DNA of 64,000 nt from Vibrio jasicida CAIM 1864 = LMG 25398 (GCF_000400365.1 NZ_BAOG01000053.1:186001-250000), one strand, 5' to 3'; shown: positions 35,175 through 44,118, numbered from the stretch's first letter. Notes: a model not told the origin generated them from the sequence alone. Made by a program: numbers and translations.

Positions 35175-35208
35175 AGGGTTGAAGCCAAACGGTTTCAACC
35201 CTTTTCCT
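35175..35208 (+). terminator. terminator after tcdA-csdE
   Basis: GGGTTGAAGCC/GGTTTCAACCC stem with AAAC loop, then TTTT. Confidence 0.9.
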
Positions 35209-35223
35209 ATAAATCTACAGTGG

Positions 35224-35490
35224 TATACCCAAGTGACTTCAAGATGCAGGATTCAGAGCGTTGTCATTGATTCGAGAGCAAGGAAAACAACGCAGTGTAA
35301 TAGTCAGTTCTTTCCAAGTTGTTTGACGCAGCAATCAGGTCAATGACACGCTCCCAAAGGGCGAGCTGCCTTGGCTTGTATACTTTGTTGTCGATTCTTG
35401 ATTTAGATACATTAAACCTTTAAATCGCCGCCGCGTCTACAAACCAAGTCAGTCTCGCTGAACCTAGCATCTCGAGGTTACTTGGGTATA
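35224..35490. repeat. MITE-like repeat, long copy
   Basis: The ends are ATACCCAAGTGACTTCAAGATGC (from 35225) and GCATCTCGAGGTTACTTGGGTAT (to 35489), an inverted pair. The interior carries CTCCCAAAGGGC, CGCCGCGTCT and ACCAAGTCAG, shared with 12158-12320, plus about 105 bp absent there. It begins nine bases past the csdA stop. No ORF. Confidence 0.85.
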
Positions 35491-35499
35491 TTTATATTG

Positions 35500-36711
35500 T
35501 TAAAGCATATCGACCGCTTTCTCGACTGCTGCAATCAGCTTCTTAACATCTTCTAACGTATTGTAGATACCAAAAGAAACACGCACCGTGCCTTTGACGT
35601 TAAGCGCATCCATCAGAGGATGAGCACAGTGATGTCCAGCGCGAACAGCGATACCTTGTTGATCAAGCAGCGTTGCAATGTCTTGGTGGTGAACGCCATC
35701 CATTACAAAAGTAAGCACTGAAGCATTCGGCTGATAACCGAGGATTTGAATGTCATCCAATTGGCTTAGTGCTTGGTAAGCCTTGTTCTGCAGAGAATGC
35801 AGATGTGCCTCTACTGCGGTTTGATCGAAGCCTTGGTACCAATCGATGGCTTTCGCTAGAGCAATCGCGCCGGCGACGTTCGGAGTACCCGCTTCAAACT
35901 TACCCGGCAAGGCAGAGAAGATGGTCTTCTCGAACGAGACTCTTTCAACCATTTTGCCGCCGCCGTGCCATGGTGGCATCGCTTCTAACAGTTCAAGCTT
36001 GCCATACAGTACGCCAATCCCAGCAGGTGCATACAGCTTGTGGCCAGAGAAGACATAAAAGTCGACATCGAGCTCTGCCAAGTTCAACTGTTCATGAACA
36101 ATGCCCTGTGCACCATCGACAACGACAACTGCGCCTACCGCATGTGCCATGGCGATGACTTTCTCGATAGGTTGACGAGAGCCCGTCACATTGGTGATTT
36201 GTGCGCACGCTACGATTTTACAGCGCTCCGACAACAGTGCTTCAAACGCATTGATGTCGAATTGGCAACCAGAGGTCATCGGAACCTTAATGATTTTCGC
36301 GCCCGTTTGCTCCGCGACAATCTGCCAAGGCACGATGTTCGCGTGGTGTTCCATTTCACTGATCAGGATTTCATCACCCGCTTGGAGTGTACTACGAGCA
36401 TAAGTTTGCGCGATGAGGTTTAGTGCTTCGGTTGCGCCTCGAGTCCAAATGATTTCTTTTGAACTGCTCGCCCCAATGAACTTAGCAACGGCTTCACGAG
36501 AGGCTTCAAATTGGCTGGTCGCGTTGGCTGTTAAGCTATGACTGCCACGGTGCACGTTAGCATTTTGTGCACTGTAGTAACGGCTAATCACATCGATCAC
36601 GCACTGCGGTTTTTGCGTTGTAGCTGCGCTATCAAGGTAAACCAAAGGCGACTGGTTGACGTCTTGATTTAGGGCTGGGAACTGTTCGCGTACAGCGTAT
36701 ACGTCAAACAT
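35500..36711 (-). CDS. csdA: Cysteine desulfurase CsdA
   Basis: The 403-residue PLP enzyme removes sulfur from cysteine (group II desulfurase). The PLP lysine is in VFSGHKLYAPAGIGVLYG, and the catalytic cysteine is in RAGHHCAHPLMD near the C-terminus. N-terminal YLDSAATTQKP is typical of the family. It overlaps yajL by one base (36711) and is the last gene of panE-yajL-csdA. Its partner csdE is on the opposite strand just across the repeat. Confidence 0.94.
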   Translation of the reverse strand: MFDVYAVREQFPALNQDVNQSPLVYLDSAATTQKPQCVIDVISRYYSAQNANVHRGSHSLTANATSQFEASREAVAKFIGASSSKEIIWTRGATEALNLIAQTYARSTLQAGDEILISEMEHHANIVPWQIVAEQTGAKIIKVPMTSGCQFDINAFEALLSERCKIVACAQITNVTGSRQPIEKVIAMAHAVGAVVVVDGAQGIVHEQLNLAELDVDFYVFSGHKLYAPAGIGVLYGKLELLEAMPPWHGGGKMVERVSFEKTIFSALPGKFEAGTPNVAGAIALAKAIDWYQGFDQTAVEAHLHSLQNKAYQALSQLDDIQILGYQPNASVLTFVMDGVHHQDIATLLDQQGIAVRAGHHCAHPLMDALNVKGTVRVSFGIYNTLEDVKKLIAAVEKAVDML

Positions 36712-37310
36712 TATTCGTCACCGAATTCGTGATAATGCAGTGTTGGGATAGTGACTAACGGTTCTGCGACCATCCATCCATGCTCTTTACCAGAAAGTTT
36801 GATAATGATTTCCATCGCGAACTCAAGCGCGGTTCCTGGCCCCTGACTTGTCAGTAGGTTGTGATTCACATCCATGGTGACACGCTTAGCTCGCCATTTG
36901 TCTTCAGGAATATGAGATTGGAAGCTTGGGTGACATGTCATCAGGGCTTCAGGGTAAAGGTTGTGGTGTTGCAAAACCAAAGCTGGCGCTGCACAAATTG
37001 CCGCAACCAGCTTACCTTCGTACATGTGCTGTTTCAGGATCTCAATCATGATGGTGCTATCACGGAAGGTTTCTGCACCACCTACGCCCCCAGACAGAAC
37101 AATCGCATCAAACTCGTCATCGGCAATATCAACTAGCTTGCAATCCGCGGTTAGTGTCACGCCTCGAGACGCTTTCATAGTCAGTGCACCATCGAAATCT
37201 GCGCTTGCGACGGTTACGTCATAGCCTGCTCGAACCATTAAGTCGATAACGGTTACCGCTTCCATTTCTTCTGTGCCCGGCGCGATAGGTACTAAGATCT
37301 TTTTATTCAT
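36711..37310 (-). CDS. yajL: YajL/DJ-1 family protein
   Basis: The 199-residue DJ-1/PfpI-fold protein has the nucleophilic cysteine in AAICAAPA at residue 106, the same number as human DJ-1. Glu15 of GTEEMEAV also fits the conserved active-site glutamate. Family members act as protein or nucleotide deglycases/chaperones under oxidative and carbonyl stress, with the exact activity debated. It overlaps panE and csdA by a few bases. Confidence 0.9.
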   Translation of the reverse strand: MNKKILVPIAPGTEEMEAVTVIDLMVRAGYDVTVASADFDGALTMKASRGVTLTADCKLVDIADDEFDAIVLSGGVGGAETFRDSTIMIEILKQHMYEGKLVAAICAAPALVLQHHNLYPEALMTCHPSFQSHIPEDKWRAKRVTMDVNHNLLTSQGPGTALEFAMEIIIKLSGKEHGWMVAEPLVTIPTLHYHEFGDE

Positions 37311-38200
37311 TGTTCTGTCCAGCTTTGTTCAATCTGTTTGATGCGTTGATAGAGTTTGGCGTTCTCTGGCGTACTAATGTGATGCTTTTCAGCAGCTTTC
37401 AGCAAATAACCGGTAATGAAATCGATTTCGGTGCGACGTTGGTGGAAAACATCTTGTCTCATTGAAGAGTAGTTGGCTGCTGTTGCGTTCACCACTTGCA
37501 TAATGGTGGTGTGAAGAGAATCAAAATCGACCTTTATCTGTTCTGTATTCATTACCTCCACCAACTCATGGGTGATGTTCGCTAACTCGGAGGCAAATCC
37601 CGGATCGGCAAGCTCACCATTCTTACATTGATGAATGGCGGTTAGAGGGTTGATAGCACAGTTGATCGCAAGCTTGGTCCACAGTGCAGCGTTGATATTT
37701 GGGTTCCAATTCACCTCTGGCAAAGCGTGATTCATCACCTCCGCTAAGAAGCCACATTGAACACCTTTAGCATTAAAGCCACCCAGTTGAGTATTTCCCT
37801 GACCAGTGTGAAGCACCTGTTCTTTAATTGGTTTGTAAGCACCGTGTGTTGTTGTTGCAACTATTAATGGGTTATCAGCAAGTTTGGCTTCGATGAGTTG
37901 TGCGGTTCCCATTCCGTTATGCATCAACATTATGATGGTGTCAGTGTTGATGTAAGGAAGAAGAGGCTCAATCGCGGTTTCAACCTGCCATGCTTTTACT
38001 GTCACGACAATCAGATCTGCATTTCGAACAGAAGGGATGTGCTGATTAGAAAAACTGATTGCTGAGTTGTCATCAAGTTGGAGCAACTGCTCGCTGTTTG
38101 AGCTTCTTCCCCACAAGGAAACATTGTGTCCAGCAAGTTTGAATTTAGTCGCCCAAAGTGAGCCAACGGCTCCTGGACCTAGGATGAGAATATTCACCAA
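37307..38200 (-). CDS. panE: 2-dehydropantoate 2-reductase
   Basis: The 297-residue NADPH-dependent enzyme reduces ketopantoate to pantoate for coenzyme A. The Rossmann motif GPGAVGSLWATKF is at 8-20. The mid segment LAINCAINPLTAIHQCKNGEL holds the catalytic Lys, and the C-terminal MRQDVFHQRRTEIDFITGYL is a family hallmark. It is the first gene of panE-yajL-csdA and overlaps yajL by four bases. Confidence 0.93.
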   Translation of the reverse strand: MVNILILGPGAVGSLWATKFKLAGHNVSLWGRSSNSEQLLQLDDNSAISFSNQHIPSVRNADLIVVTVKAWQVETAIEPLLPYINTDTIIMLMHNGMGTAQLIEAKLADNPLIVATTTHGAYKPIKEQVLHTGQGNTQLGGFNAKGVQCGFLAEVMNHALPEVNWNPNINAALWTKLAINCAINPLTAIHQCKNGELADPGFASELANITHELVEVMNTEQIKVDFDSLHTTIMQVVNATAANYSSMRQDVFHQRRTEIDFITGYLLKAAEKHHISTPENAKLYQRIKQIEQSWTEQ

Positions 38201-38255
38201 ACGCTCTCATTAAAAAGGTTTGCTGCAAGGATAATGAGGGAAAAAAGGAAAGCAA

Positions 38256-38286
38256 ATAAAAATGGCGCCAAGAGGCGCCATTTTTG
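38256..38286. terminator. terminator after ompK
   Basis: TGGCGCC/GGCGCCA stem with AAGA loop; T runs on both sides make it bidirectional. It lies 20 bases beyond the ompK stop. Confidence 0.88.
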
Positions 38287-38304
38287 GGGAACTTATCGGT
38301 TCTA

Positions 38305-39102
38305 TTAGAACTTGTAAGTTACAGCGAAGTAGTGACCGAAGCCAGTTGTTTTACCAGCTAGACCGTCATCTTTAAGACCGTACACGTCTTTGTAGCCTTT
38401 TAGACCGTAACCAACTGCGAAGCGATCTGAGTGCCAGTAGATACCGTTGAACATAGCACCACCGTTAGTAGTGTTAAGTGCACCGAAATCGTCATCCATA
38501 CCAAATTGGTAATCGATGTAACCTTGGTAAGAAATGAATGAACCGTTCTCGAAGAAGTAGAATGGTTTGAACCAGTTAGTCGAGATTTGGAAGCCGTTCC
38601 AGTCTTTTTTGTTTGAATCGTAAGTACCGTAAAGGTTAAGACCGATTTTACCGAACCAAGGAACCATCACGTCAGAACCAAGACCCACTTTTTGAGTGTT
38701 CACGCCACCGTTTGAACCATCCCACTCCATAAGAGTAGCTACGTATAGCTCTTGAACTGGACCGAAAGATAGGTCTTTACCAGTTAGGCCATCTAGAGAC
38801 ATACGTGGAGCAAACTTCATGAAGATTTTTGAGTCTGCGTCAGCTTTGTCGCTGCCTGGATCAGAAGTTAGGTTGAATACATCAACGTAACCGTAAAGAT
38901 CGAAGATGCCAGAGCGGCCGCCGAATTCCATTTCTAGGTAGTCGTGCGTTGATTCGCCAGGTAGTTCATCAACAGCAGCCATAAGGTTGAATTGCATCCA
39001 CTTGTAATCGTTCTTGTGGATGTCGCCGTCTGAGTAGTCAGCAGCCATAACTGGAGCTGAAGTAGCCGCTAGAAGGCTAAGAGCTAAAAGTGATTTACGC
39101 AT
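38305..39102 (-). CDS. ompK: Outer membrane protein OmpK (Tsx-family channel)
   Basis: The 265-residue protein has a signal peptide (1-20, cleaved after VMA). The mature protein is a Tsx-type 12-stranded barrel, beginning ADYSDGDIHKNDYKWMQFN and ending in the aromatic FAVTYKF typical of outer-membrane barrels. OmpK is the vibriophage KVP40 receptor and a probable nucleoside channel. It has a long upstream leader. Codon usage is that of a highly expressed gene (for example repeated CTA, GGT, GTT). Confidence 0.94.
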   Translation of the reverse strand: MRKSLLALSLLAATSAPVMAADYSDGDIHKNDYKWMQFNLMAAVDELPGESTHDYLEMEFGGRSGIFDLYGYVDVFNLTSDPGSDKADADSKIFMKFAPRMSLDGLTGKDLSFGPVQELYVATLMEWDGSNGGVNTQKVGLGSDVMVPWFGKIGLNLYGTYDSNKKDWNGFQISTNWFKPFYFFENGSFISYQGYIDYQFGMDDDFGALNTTNGGAMFNGIYWHSDRFAVGYGLKGYKDVYGLKDDGLAGKTTGFGHYFAVTYKF

Positions 39103-39227
39103 AAGGGGACTCTCTATGTTTGTAATGATTCAGAACACGCAATCTGTGCCGCGCTTTCCAATTGGCGGGAATAATAGCGATAAAAATCTCAAATGAAAGT
39201 GATAAAGGATGCAAAAATGAAGGTTTT

Positions 39228-39245
39228 TAGTGAGGCTTGTCACGA
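39228..39245 (-). promoter_or_regulatory. CRP-like site upstream of ompK
   Basis: GTGA-ggcttg-TCAC matches the symmetric core of the CRP consensus exactly, about 130 bp before ompK. Tsx-family genes in enterics are CRP-controlled, so a role is plausible but inferred. Confidence 0.4.
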
Positions 39246-39371
39246 AATTCATTTATTTCACGGAACTTTTTGGTTGTTGCATTAGTTTGCAATAAATATG
39301 TGACGAGTGTCGTTTGCGTAAACGTTTTTATGACTTTTTAAGCCAGTCGATTAACCAACATAAATCGTTAG

Positions 39372-39400
39372 TGATCTGACTAATAGTCCGTTCGTATGAG
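39372..39400 (+). promoter_or_regulatory. candidate ECF (RpoE/ChrR-type) promoter
   Basis: TGATCT, then 17 bases, then TATGAG (within TTCGTATGAG). It resembles the TGATCC-N17/18-TAAG type promoter of the RpoE-ChrR singlet-oxygen group as I recall it. The predicted start is near 39406, just before the ribosome site AGAGGACG of the LON-protein gene. That gene opens the unit that encodes the ECF factor, which fits autoregulation. Confidence 0.45.
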
Positions 39401-39425
39401 TGTGGGAACCAAAGAGGACGTTTGA

Positions 39426-40022
39426 ATGAAAGAAGTCATGTTATTCCCATTAACCTCAGTAGTTTTACCGGAAGGCAAAATGAATCTGCGTATTTTTGAG
39501 CCACGTTACACAAGAATGGTAAAAGAATGCAGCCTCCAAAACGTGGGTTTTGGTGTTTGTCTTGTCGGTAGTGAGGGGGACCCTAAAGCGGTGGGAAATG
39601 TGTCATCCATCGGAACTTTGGTCACCATCGTTGATTTTGAAACACTCAGTGATGGGCTTCTTGGTATCACCGTAGTCGGTGAAAAACGGTTTACGGTCAA
39701 GCGAATTAGAGCAGACTCAGATGGTTTGCGTCATGCAGAGGTTGAGTGGTTAGACAACTGGCAGCAGCCTTTGTCGTCGCCAGACTTCATTTACTTAAGC
39801 CATCAACTCGCTCACGTGTACGAGCAGTTTCCTCAACTAGGGACACTTTACCAACATCGTTTTTATGATGACCCGTCGTGGGTAGTGCAAAGATGGCTCG
39901 AGCTATTGCCATTGGACAGCGCTCTATTTGAACGATTGGTGAGTGCAGAGGATTGTCTTCCGGCACTCGATTTTCTTAATGATGCCATCGAAGCCCCACC
40001 TCAAAGAGAGACAAGGATATGA
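39426..40022 (+). CDS. LON peptidase N-terminal (substrate-binding) domain protein
   Basis: The 198-residue protein consists only of the LON substrate-binding domain (about 3-185), with the family motif LFPLTSVVLPEGKMNLRIFEPRY near the start. It has no AAA+ or protease domain, and its function is unknown. AGAGGACG gives the ribosome site. The stop overlaps the DUF4397 gene's ATG (ATGA). Confidence 0.88.
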   Translation: MKEVMLFPLTSVVLPEGKMNLRIFEPRYTRMVKECSLQNVGFGVCLVGSEGDPKAVGNVSSIGTLVTIVDFETLSDGLLGITVVGEKRFTVKRIRADSDGLRHAEVEWLDNWQQPLSSPDFIYLSHQLAHVYEQFPQLGTLYQHRFYDDPSWVVQRWLELLPLDSALFERLVSAEDCLPALDFLNDAIEAPPQRETRI

Positions 40023-41377
40023 AAGGACTAACCAAAACTGCAGTAACGCTGGTTGCTGTGCTAGGGATTGCTGCCTGCGGCTCAGATAGCGACTCGATAG
40101 AGTATTCAAACCTTCAAGCAGTACATGCTTCCGCTGACGCGCCGTTGGCTAATGTTTGGATAAATGATGGAGCGGCGTTAACCGGCGTAGACTATGGCGT
40201 CGGGTCGGGATACGTGAAGTTACCCGAGGGCAGTAACTCTGTTCAAGTTGATGTACAGCTTCCAGGCGCTGAAACGGTAACTGTTGTACCGAAAACTTCA
40301 TTAGATCTCGACTCGGACCTAAACTATACAGCATTTGTCGTGGGTGACGCTTCAGGAGCACCAAATCCTGTTGAACCTTTAATTGTTACTCGTAGCGCGA
40401 CTTCGATGGCGGATGCAAATAGTTTAGATGTTCAGGTGGTACATGCCGCTTCTGGCGTCCCAGCTGTAGACCTTTATGTGACTGCACCCGGTGCAGCCTT
40501 GGCAGATTCATCACCGATTACTAATCTCGCTTATAAAGCGTCAACGGATGTGCTGAATATCCCTGCAGGCGATTACCAAGTGAGATTGGCCGTGGGTGAC
40601 ACAGTAGCGTTTGATTCGGGAACCATTCCTCTCCCAGCCAATGCTAATTTGACCATTGCTGCTATTAAGACTGGTGATTCAAATAGCACCTCTCCGGTGA
40701 AGTTAGTGGTATTAGATGGTTCTGGCTCTTCTATACTTGAAGATATGGGAAGCCAAGCCGAAGTGCGAGTAGGGCACTTAGTTGACGGTGCTCCGGTTGT
40801 AGACGTCCACGTTGATGGTGCTGCGTTTGCTCCGCTTGCGGATTTGGAGTTTAAACAGATTCGAGGGTACTTGGACCTTGCGCCAAAAGCTTATGATATT
40901 GATGTGTTTGTCGATGGCACAACGACGGACCCAATTATCGATGTTGACGGTTTAGAAGTGAAAGGCGGTATGGATTATAGCGTTTATGCAGTTGGTGTTG
41001 TCACTCCTGCAATTGCAATCGAACCACTGGTCGTTGAAGACATGCGTCGTGCAGTTGCAACCAGCGCAACCTTGAACGTAACGCATGCAGCTGCGAATCC
41101 TGTGGCTGAAATGGTCGATATTTATCTCACTTCTAGCGCGGGAATCGAAGGAAGTGATCCAGCAATAGCTAATTTTGCGTATAAAGAAAGTGTACAAGGC
41201 GTATACGTGACGGAAGGGTCTTATTTTGTGACGGTGACGGTTGCCGGCGACCCATCTACAGTAGCCATAGATTCTGCACCTGTAACGGTAATGAATGGCG
41301 TCGTATACCAAGTAGTCGCTATCGATGATGGCAACAATGGTGGCTTCAACCTAATCGTTGATGACATCACAGACTAA
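40019..41377 (+). CDS. DUF4397 repeat lipoprotein
   Basis: The 452-residue protein has a signal peptide and lipobox LGIAAC (Cys20), so it is probably exported and membrane anchored. Four DUF4397-type repeats are visible at about 28-125, 136-233, 247-340 and 349-452, each opening with a VxHA-(S/A)-x(3)-P-x-V-D-x-Y/H-V-like strand. Function unknown. It is translationally coupled to the LON-domain gene and precedes the ECF sigma/anti-sigma pair. Confidence 0.88.
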   Translation: MKGLTKTAVTLVAVLGIAACGSDSDSIEYSNLQAVHASADAPLANVWINDGAALTGVDYGVGSGYVKLPEGSNSVQVDVQLPGAETVTVVPKTSLDLDSDLNYTAFVVGDASGAPNPVEPLIVTRSATSMADANSLDVQVVHAASGVPAVDLYVTAPGAALADSSPITNLAYKASTDVLNIPAGDYQVRLAVGDTVAFDSGTIPLPANANLTIAAIKTGDSNSTSPVKLVVLDGSGSSILEDMGSQAEVRVGHLVDGAPVVDVHVDGAAFAPLADLEFKQIRGYLDLAPKAYDIDVFVDGTTTDPIIDVDGLEVKGGMDYSVYAVGVVTPAIAIEPLVVEDMRRAVATSATLNVTHAAANPVAEMVDIYLTSSAGIEGSDPAIANFAYKESVQGVYVTEGSYFVTVTVAGDPSTVAIDSAPVTVMNGVVYQVVAIDDGNNGGFNLIVDDITD

Positions 41378-41386
41378 GGACGAAGG

Positions 41387-41406
41387 GGGAGGAGGGCACT
41401 CCTCCC
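41387..41406 (+). promoter_or_regulatory. intercistronic hairpin between DUF4397 and sigma genes
   Basis: GGGAGGAG/CTCCTCCC (8 bp, GGCA loop) with no T run. It may stabilise the upstream mRNA or reduce read-through into the regulator genes. Confidence 0.5.
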
Positions 41407-41423
41407 AATGATTAAGGCCGATT

Positions 41424-42008
41424 ATGATGAGTGAAAGCCCGCAGAAACTTGGGCGTAGCGATTGGAATGAATACATGGACAAGGTGAAGGCGCGGGATAA
41501 AAATGCGTTCGAATTTGTCTTTCGTTTTTATGCGCCTAAGTTAAAACAGTTCGCCTACAAGCATGTTGGAAACGAGCAAGTTGCTTTGGAGATGGTACAA
41601 GAGACCATGGCAACCGTTTGGCAGAAAGCTCATTTGTACGATGGTACAAAGAGTGCTTTATCCACATGGATTTACACCATAATTCGTAATCTCTGTTTTG
41701 ATTTGCTGAGAAAGCAGAAAGGCAAAGACTTACATATTCATTCTGACGACATTTGGCCTTCAGATTATTACCCGCCTGATTTGGTTGACCATTACTCACC
41801 AGAGCAAGATATGCTCAAAGATCAGGTAGTCAAATTTTTAGACATACTGCCGAAAAACCAAAGAGAAGTACTCCAAGCGGTGTACCTTCAAGAACTGCCG
41901 CACCAACAGGTCGCTGAATTGTTCGATATACCTTTGGGCACTGTGAAGTCTCGATTGAGGTTAGCGGTTGAAAAACTGAGGCATTCGATGCATACGGAGC
42001 AATTATGA
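41424..42008 (+). CDS. ECF sigma factor, RpoE-like of the ChrR-paired type
   Basis: The 194-residue protein has sigma region 2 (about 25-95, with FVFRFYAPKLKQFAYKHVG) and region 4 (about 135-190, with LPHQQVAELFDIPLGTVKSRLRLA). A cognate ChrR-like anti-sigma gene overlaps its stop by four bases. The pair and the candidate promoter suggest control of an oxidative or singlet-oxygen response, by analogy with Rhodobacter RpoE-ChrR. Confidence 0.9.
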   Translation: MMSESPQKLGRSDWNEYMDKVKARDKNAFEFVFRFYAPKLKQFAYKHVGNEQVALEMVQETMATVWQKAHLYDGTKSALSTWIYTIIRNLCFDLLRKQKGKDLHIHSDDIWPSDYYPPDLVDHYSPEQDMLKDQVVKFLDILPKNQREVLQAVYLQELPHQQVAELFDIPLGTVKSRLRLAVEKLRHSMHTEQL

Positions 42009-42667
42009 ACAAACATCCAGATAACAACTTGTTAGAGGCGTACGCTTCGGGAAGCATTGATGCAGTTTCTGGTTTGGTGGTTGCCACTCACCTAGAAACC
42101 TGCTCAAAATGTCGGGCGTATGTAAACCAGTTAGAAGCGGCGCAGGCCGACGTAGTAATAGAAAGCTCGGTGATGGAATATGACGTCGAATTTGACAGTA
42201 TGTTCAATGACATCATCACCGCTGAGCCAAAATCAGACAGCATTATCATAAAAGATGTTGCGCGAGTTGCCGTGGCTGGTAAAGATTTTAAGTTGCCGAA
42301 AACGCTGAGTCGTTTTTCTGATCTAGTCGGTGAATGGAAGAGTTACGGTGGTAAAGTCTACAGCGCACAGATTGATTTGGGCGAAGATGCACGTGTCAAT
42401 CTTATGTACATAAGCGAAGACGTGAGAATTCCTCAGCATACACACAAAGGGCAAGAGTCAACGTTGGTTTTGCACGGTGGATTTAGTGATGAAGATGGTC
42501 ACTACGAAGTGGGTGATGTACTTGTCAGAGATGCGTCTGTTAAACACAGCCCATTTACTAAAGCAGGTGAAGACTGTTTATGTTTAACCGTACTCACCGA
42601 GCCGATGATATTTACACAAGGCGTAGCAAGAATCTTTAACTTGTTTGGTAAAGGCATGTACCCTTAA
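42005..42667 (+). CDS. ChrR-like anti-sigma factor with cupin domain
   Basis: The 220-residue protein has an N-terminal zinc-binding anti-sigma domain (motif HLETCSKC, about 30-37) and a C-terminal cupin (about 115-215, with QHTHKGQESTLVLHGGF and metal-ligand His residues). This is the ChrR family, cytoplasmic and sensing reactive species such as singlet oxygen. ATGA overlap with the sigma gene couples synthesis of both. Confidence 0.9.
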   Translation: MNKHPDNNLLEAYASGSIDAVSGLVVATHLETCSKCRAYVNQLEAAQADVVIESSVMEYDVEFDSMFNDIITAEPKSDSIIIKDVARVAVAGKDFKLPKTLSRFSDLVGEWKSYGGKVYSAQIDLGEDARVNLMYISEDVRIPQHTHKGQESTLVLHGGFSDEDGHYEVGDVLVRDASVKHSPFTKAGEDCLCLTVLTEPMIFTQGVARIFNLFGKGMYP

Positions 42668-42687
42668 ACATTGCGGCAGACAAAACC

Positions 42688-42717
42688 AAAAAACCACCGA
42701 ATCTCGGTGGTTTTTTT
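42688..42717. terminator. bidirectional terminator
   Basis: ACCACCG/CGGTGGT stem with A-rich left and T-rich right flanks. It ends the ECF unit on plus and ampG on minus. Confidence 0.88.
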
Positions 42718-42730
42718 CAATCATTTTTCT

Positions 42731-44083
42731 TTAATCTCTTTGCCTTGCTTTCTCGAGTAGCTCAGTAAAGTAGTGTCTGAGTGAATAAAGCATGATCAAA
42801 CTAGGCACAACCATTAATGCGGTTAGTATGAAGAAAGTCGTCCAATCATTGAGATAATCCACCAGTTCCCCGCTGAAAGAGGCGAGGGTAGTGCGACCAA
42901 AGTTGCCAAGAGATGCAAGCAAGGCGTATTGAGTTGCCGAGAAGGCTTGTCCGGTTAAGATAGTCAAGAAGGACACAAATGCAACAGTCGAGAATGCCGT
43001 TGTAAAGTTGTCGACAATGATCGTTGCCAAGTAAAGATGCTCGTTTGGACCCACTTTCGCAATCCAAGCAAACATCAGGTTACTTGCTGCCATTGCGATA
43101 CCACCTATCATTAAGCCGCGTACGATACCAAACTTCACATTAAACATACTGCCGACAAAGGTGAACAACATGGTTGCGCCCCAACCAATCAATTTGGAGT
43201 AATAGCCAATTTGTTCATTGCTAAATCCAATTTCTTTGTAGAAGGCAATCGACATTCGACCTAAGAAAGCTTCACCAATCTTAAATAAGAAAACAAACAG
43301 CAATAGCGTGATAGCGACGCGAACACCATTTCGGTTAAAGAAGTCTAAGAAGGGCTCTACAACCGTTACGGTAAACCAAGCTACTACTTTAGAACCCATC
43401 ACTTCTTTATGGCGTTGCTCAGCTTCAGATTGAAGTTGCTCTCGTTGGGTTTTCGGTTCACCGACCAACAGCGTAAACATCATCAGTAAAATGACAATAA
43501 ACGCCATTCCGTAGTAGACACCATTCCAACCGATACTGTCTGCATTGATAAAGGCTAGATACCCAGGGAGTGAGTAACCCGTCCACCAACCAATCACCGC
43601 CATAGCAGAAGCTTGTGGCAGTTTAGATTCTTCTGTTTTTGGGAAGGTATCGATACGGAAAGCATCAATAGCAATATCTTGTGTCGCAGAAGCGGTCGCA
43701 ATGCAGAGTGCTAGTAATGATGCCAACACAAGATTCTCGGCAGGGTTTACACCGGCAATAAACAGCGTCGCTACTAACACGATACTTTGGCAAAGGAATA
43801 TCCAGCTTCGACGTTGCCCAAGCAAACGATGCAAAATGGGCAGTTTAAGTCGGTCTACCAGAGGAGCCCACATAAAATTGATCGCGTAAACCGCGAACAC
43901 GCTACCAAAGTAACCGATAGCAGAGAGCGTCAGGCCCGCATCTTTTAGCCAGCCAGACATATTAGATCCGATAAGGACCCAAGGGAAACCACTGGAACAA
44001 CCCAGCATGAAAACCCAAAGTAGGCGTTTATCGAGGTAACTTTTTACCGTTTCCAACCAAGTGATGGAAGGTAATGAAGACAT
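42731..44083 (-). CDS. ampG: AmpG muropeptide permease
   Basis: The 450-residue major facilitator has 12-14 membrane segments. It opens YLDKRLLWVFMLGCSSGFPWVLIG and carries ATQDIAIDAFRID in the central region, both typical of AmpG. It imports anhydro-muropeptides from the periplasm for recycling. ppiA-like and yajG genes lie just upstream on the same strand, as in E. coli where ampG and yajG are neighbours. The terminator between it and the cyclophilin gene suggests a separate promoter. Confidence 0.93.
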   Translation of the reverse strand: MSSLPSITWLETVKSYLDKRLLWVFMLGCSSGFPWVLIGSNMSGWLKDAGLTLSAIGYFGSVFAVYAINFMWAPLVDRLKLPILHRLLGQRRSWIFLCQSIVLVATLFIAGVNPAENLVLASLLALCIATASATQDIAIDAFRIDTFPKTEESKLPQASAMAVIGWWTGYSLPGYLAFINADSIGWNGVYYGMAFIVILLMMFTLLVGEPKTQREQLQSEAEQRHKEVMGSKVVAWFTVTVVEPFLDFFNRNGVRVAITLLLFVFLFKIGEAFLGRMSIAFYKEIGFSNEQIGYYSKLIGWGATMLFTFVGSMFNVKFGIVRGLMIGGIAMAASNLMFAWIAKVGPNEHLYLATIIVDNFTTAFSTVAFVSFLTILTGQAFSATQYALLASLGNFGRTTLASFSGELVDYLNDWTTFFILTALMVVPSLIMLYSLRHYFTELLEKARQRD

Positions 44084-44118
44084 AAATCAATCCGTTAAAA
44101 TAGAGCCACTAAAAGAGA

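Larger units (their letters stand above)
39103..39425. other. ompK / LON-protein divergent control region
   Basis: This 323-bp gap has no gene. It holds a CRP-like site at 39228-39245 and an ECF-type promoter candidate at 39372-39400 (listed separately), plus AT-rich sequence near 39160-39215. Confidence 0.5.
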
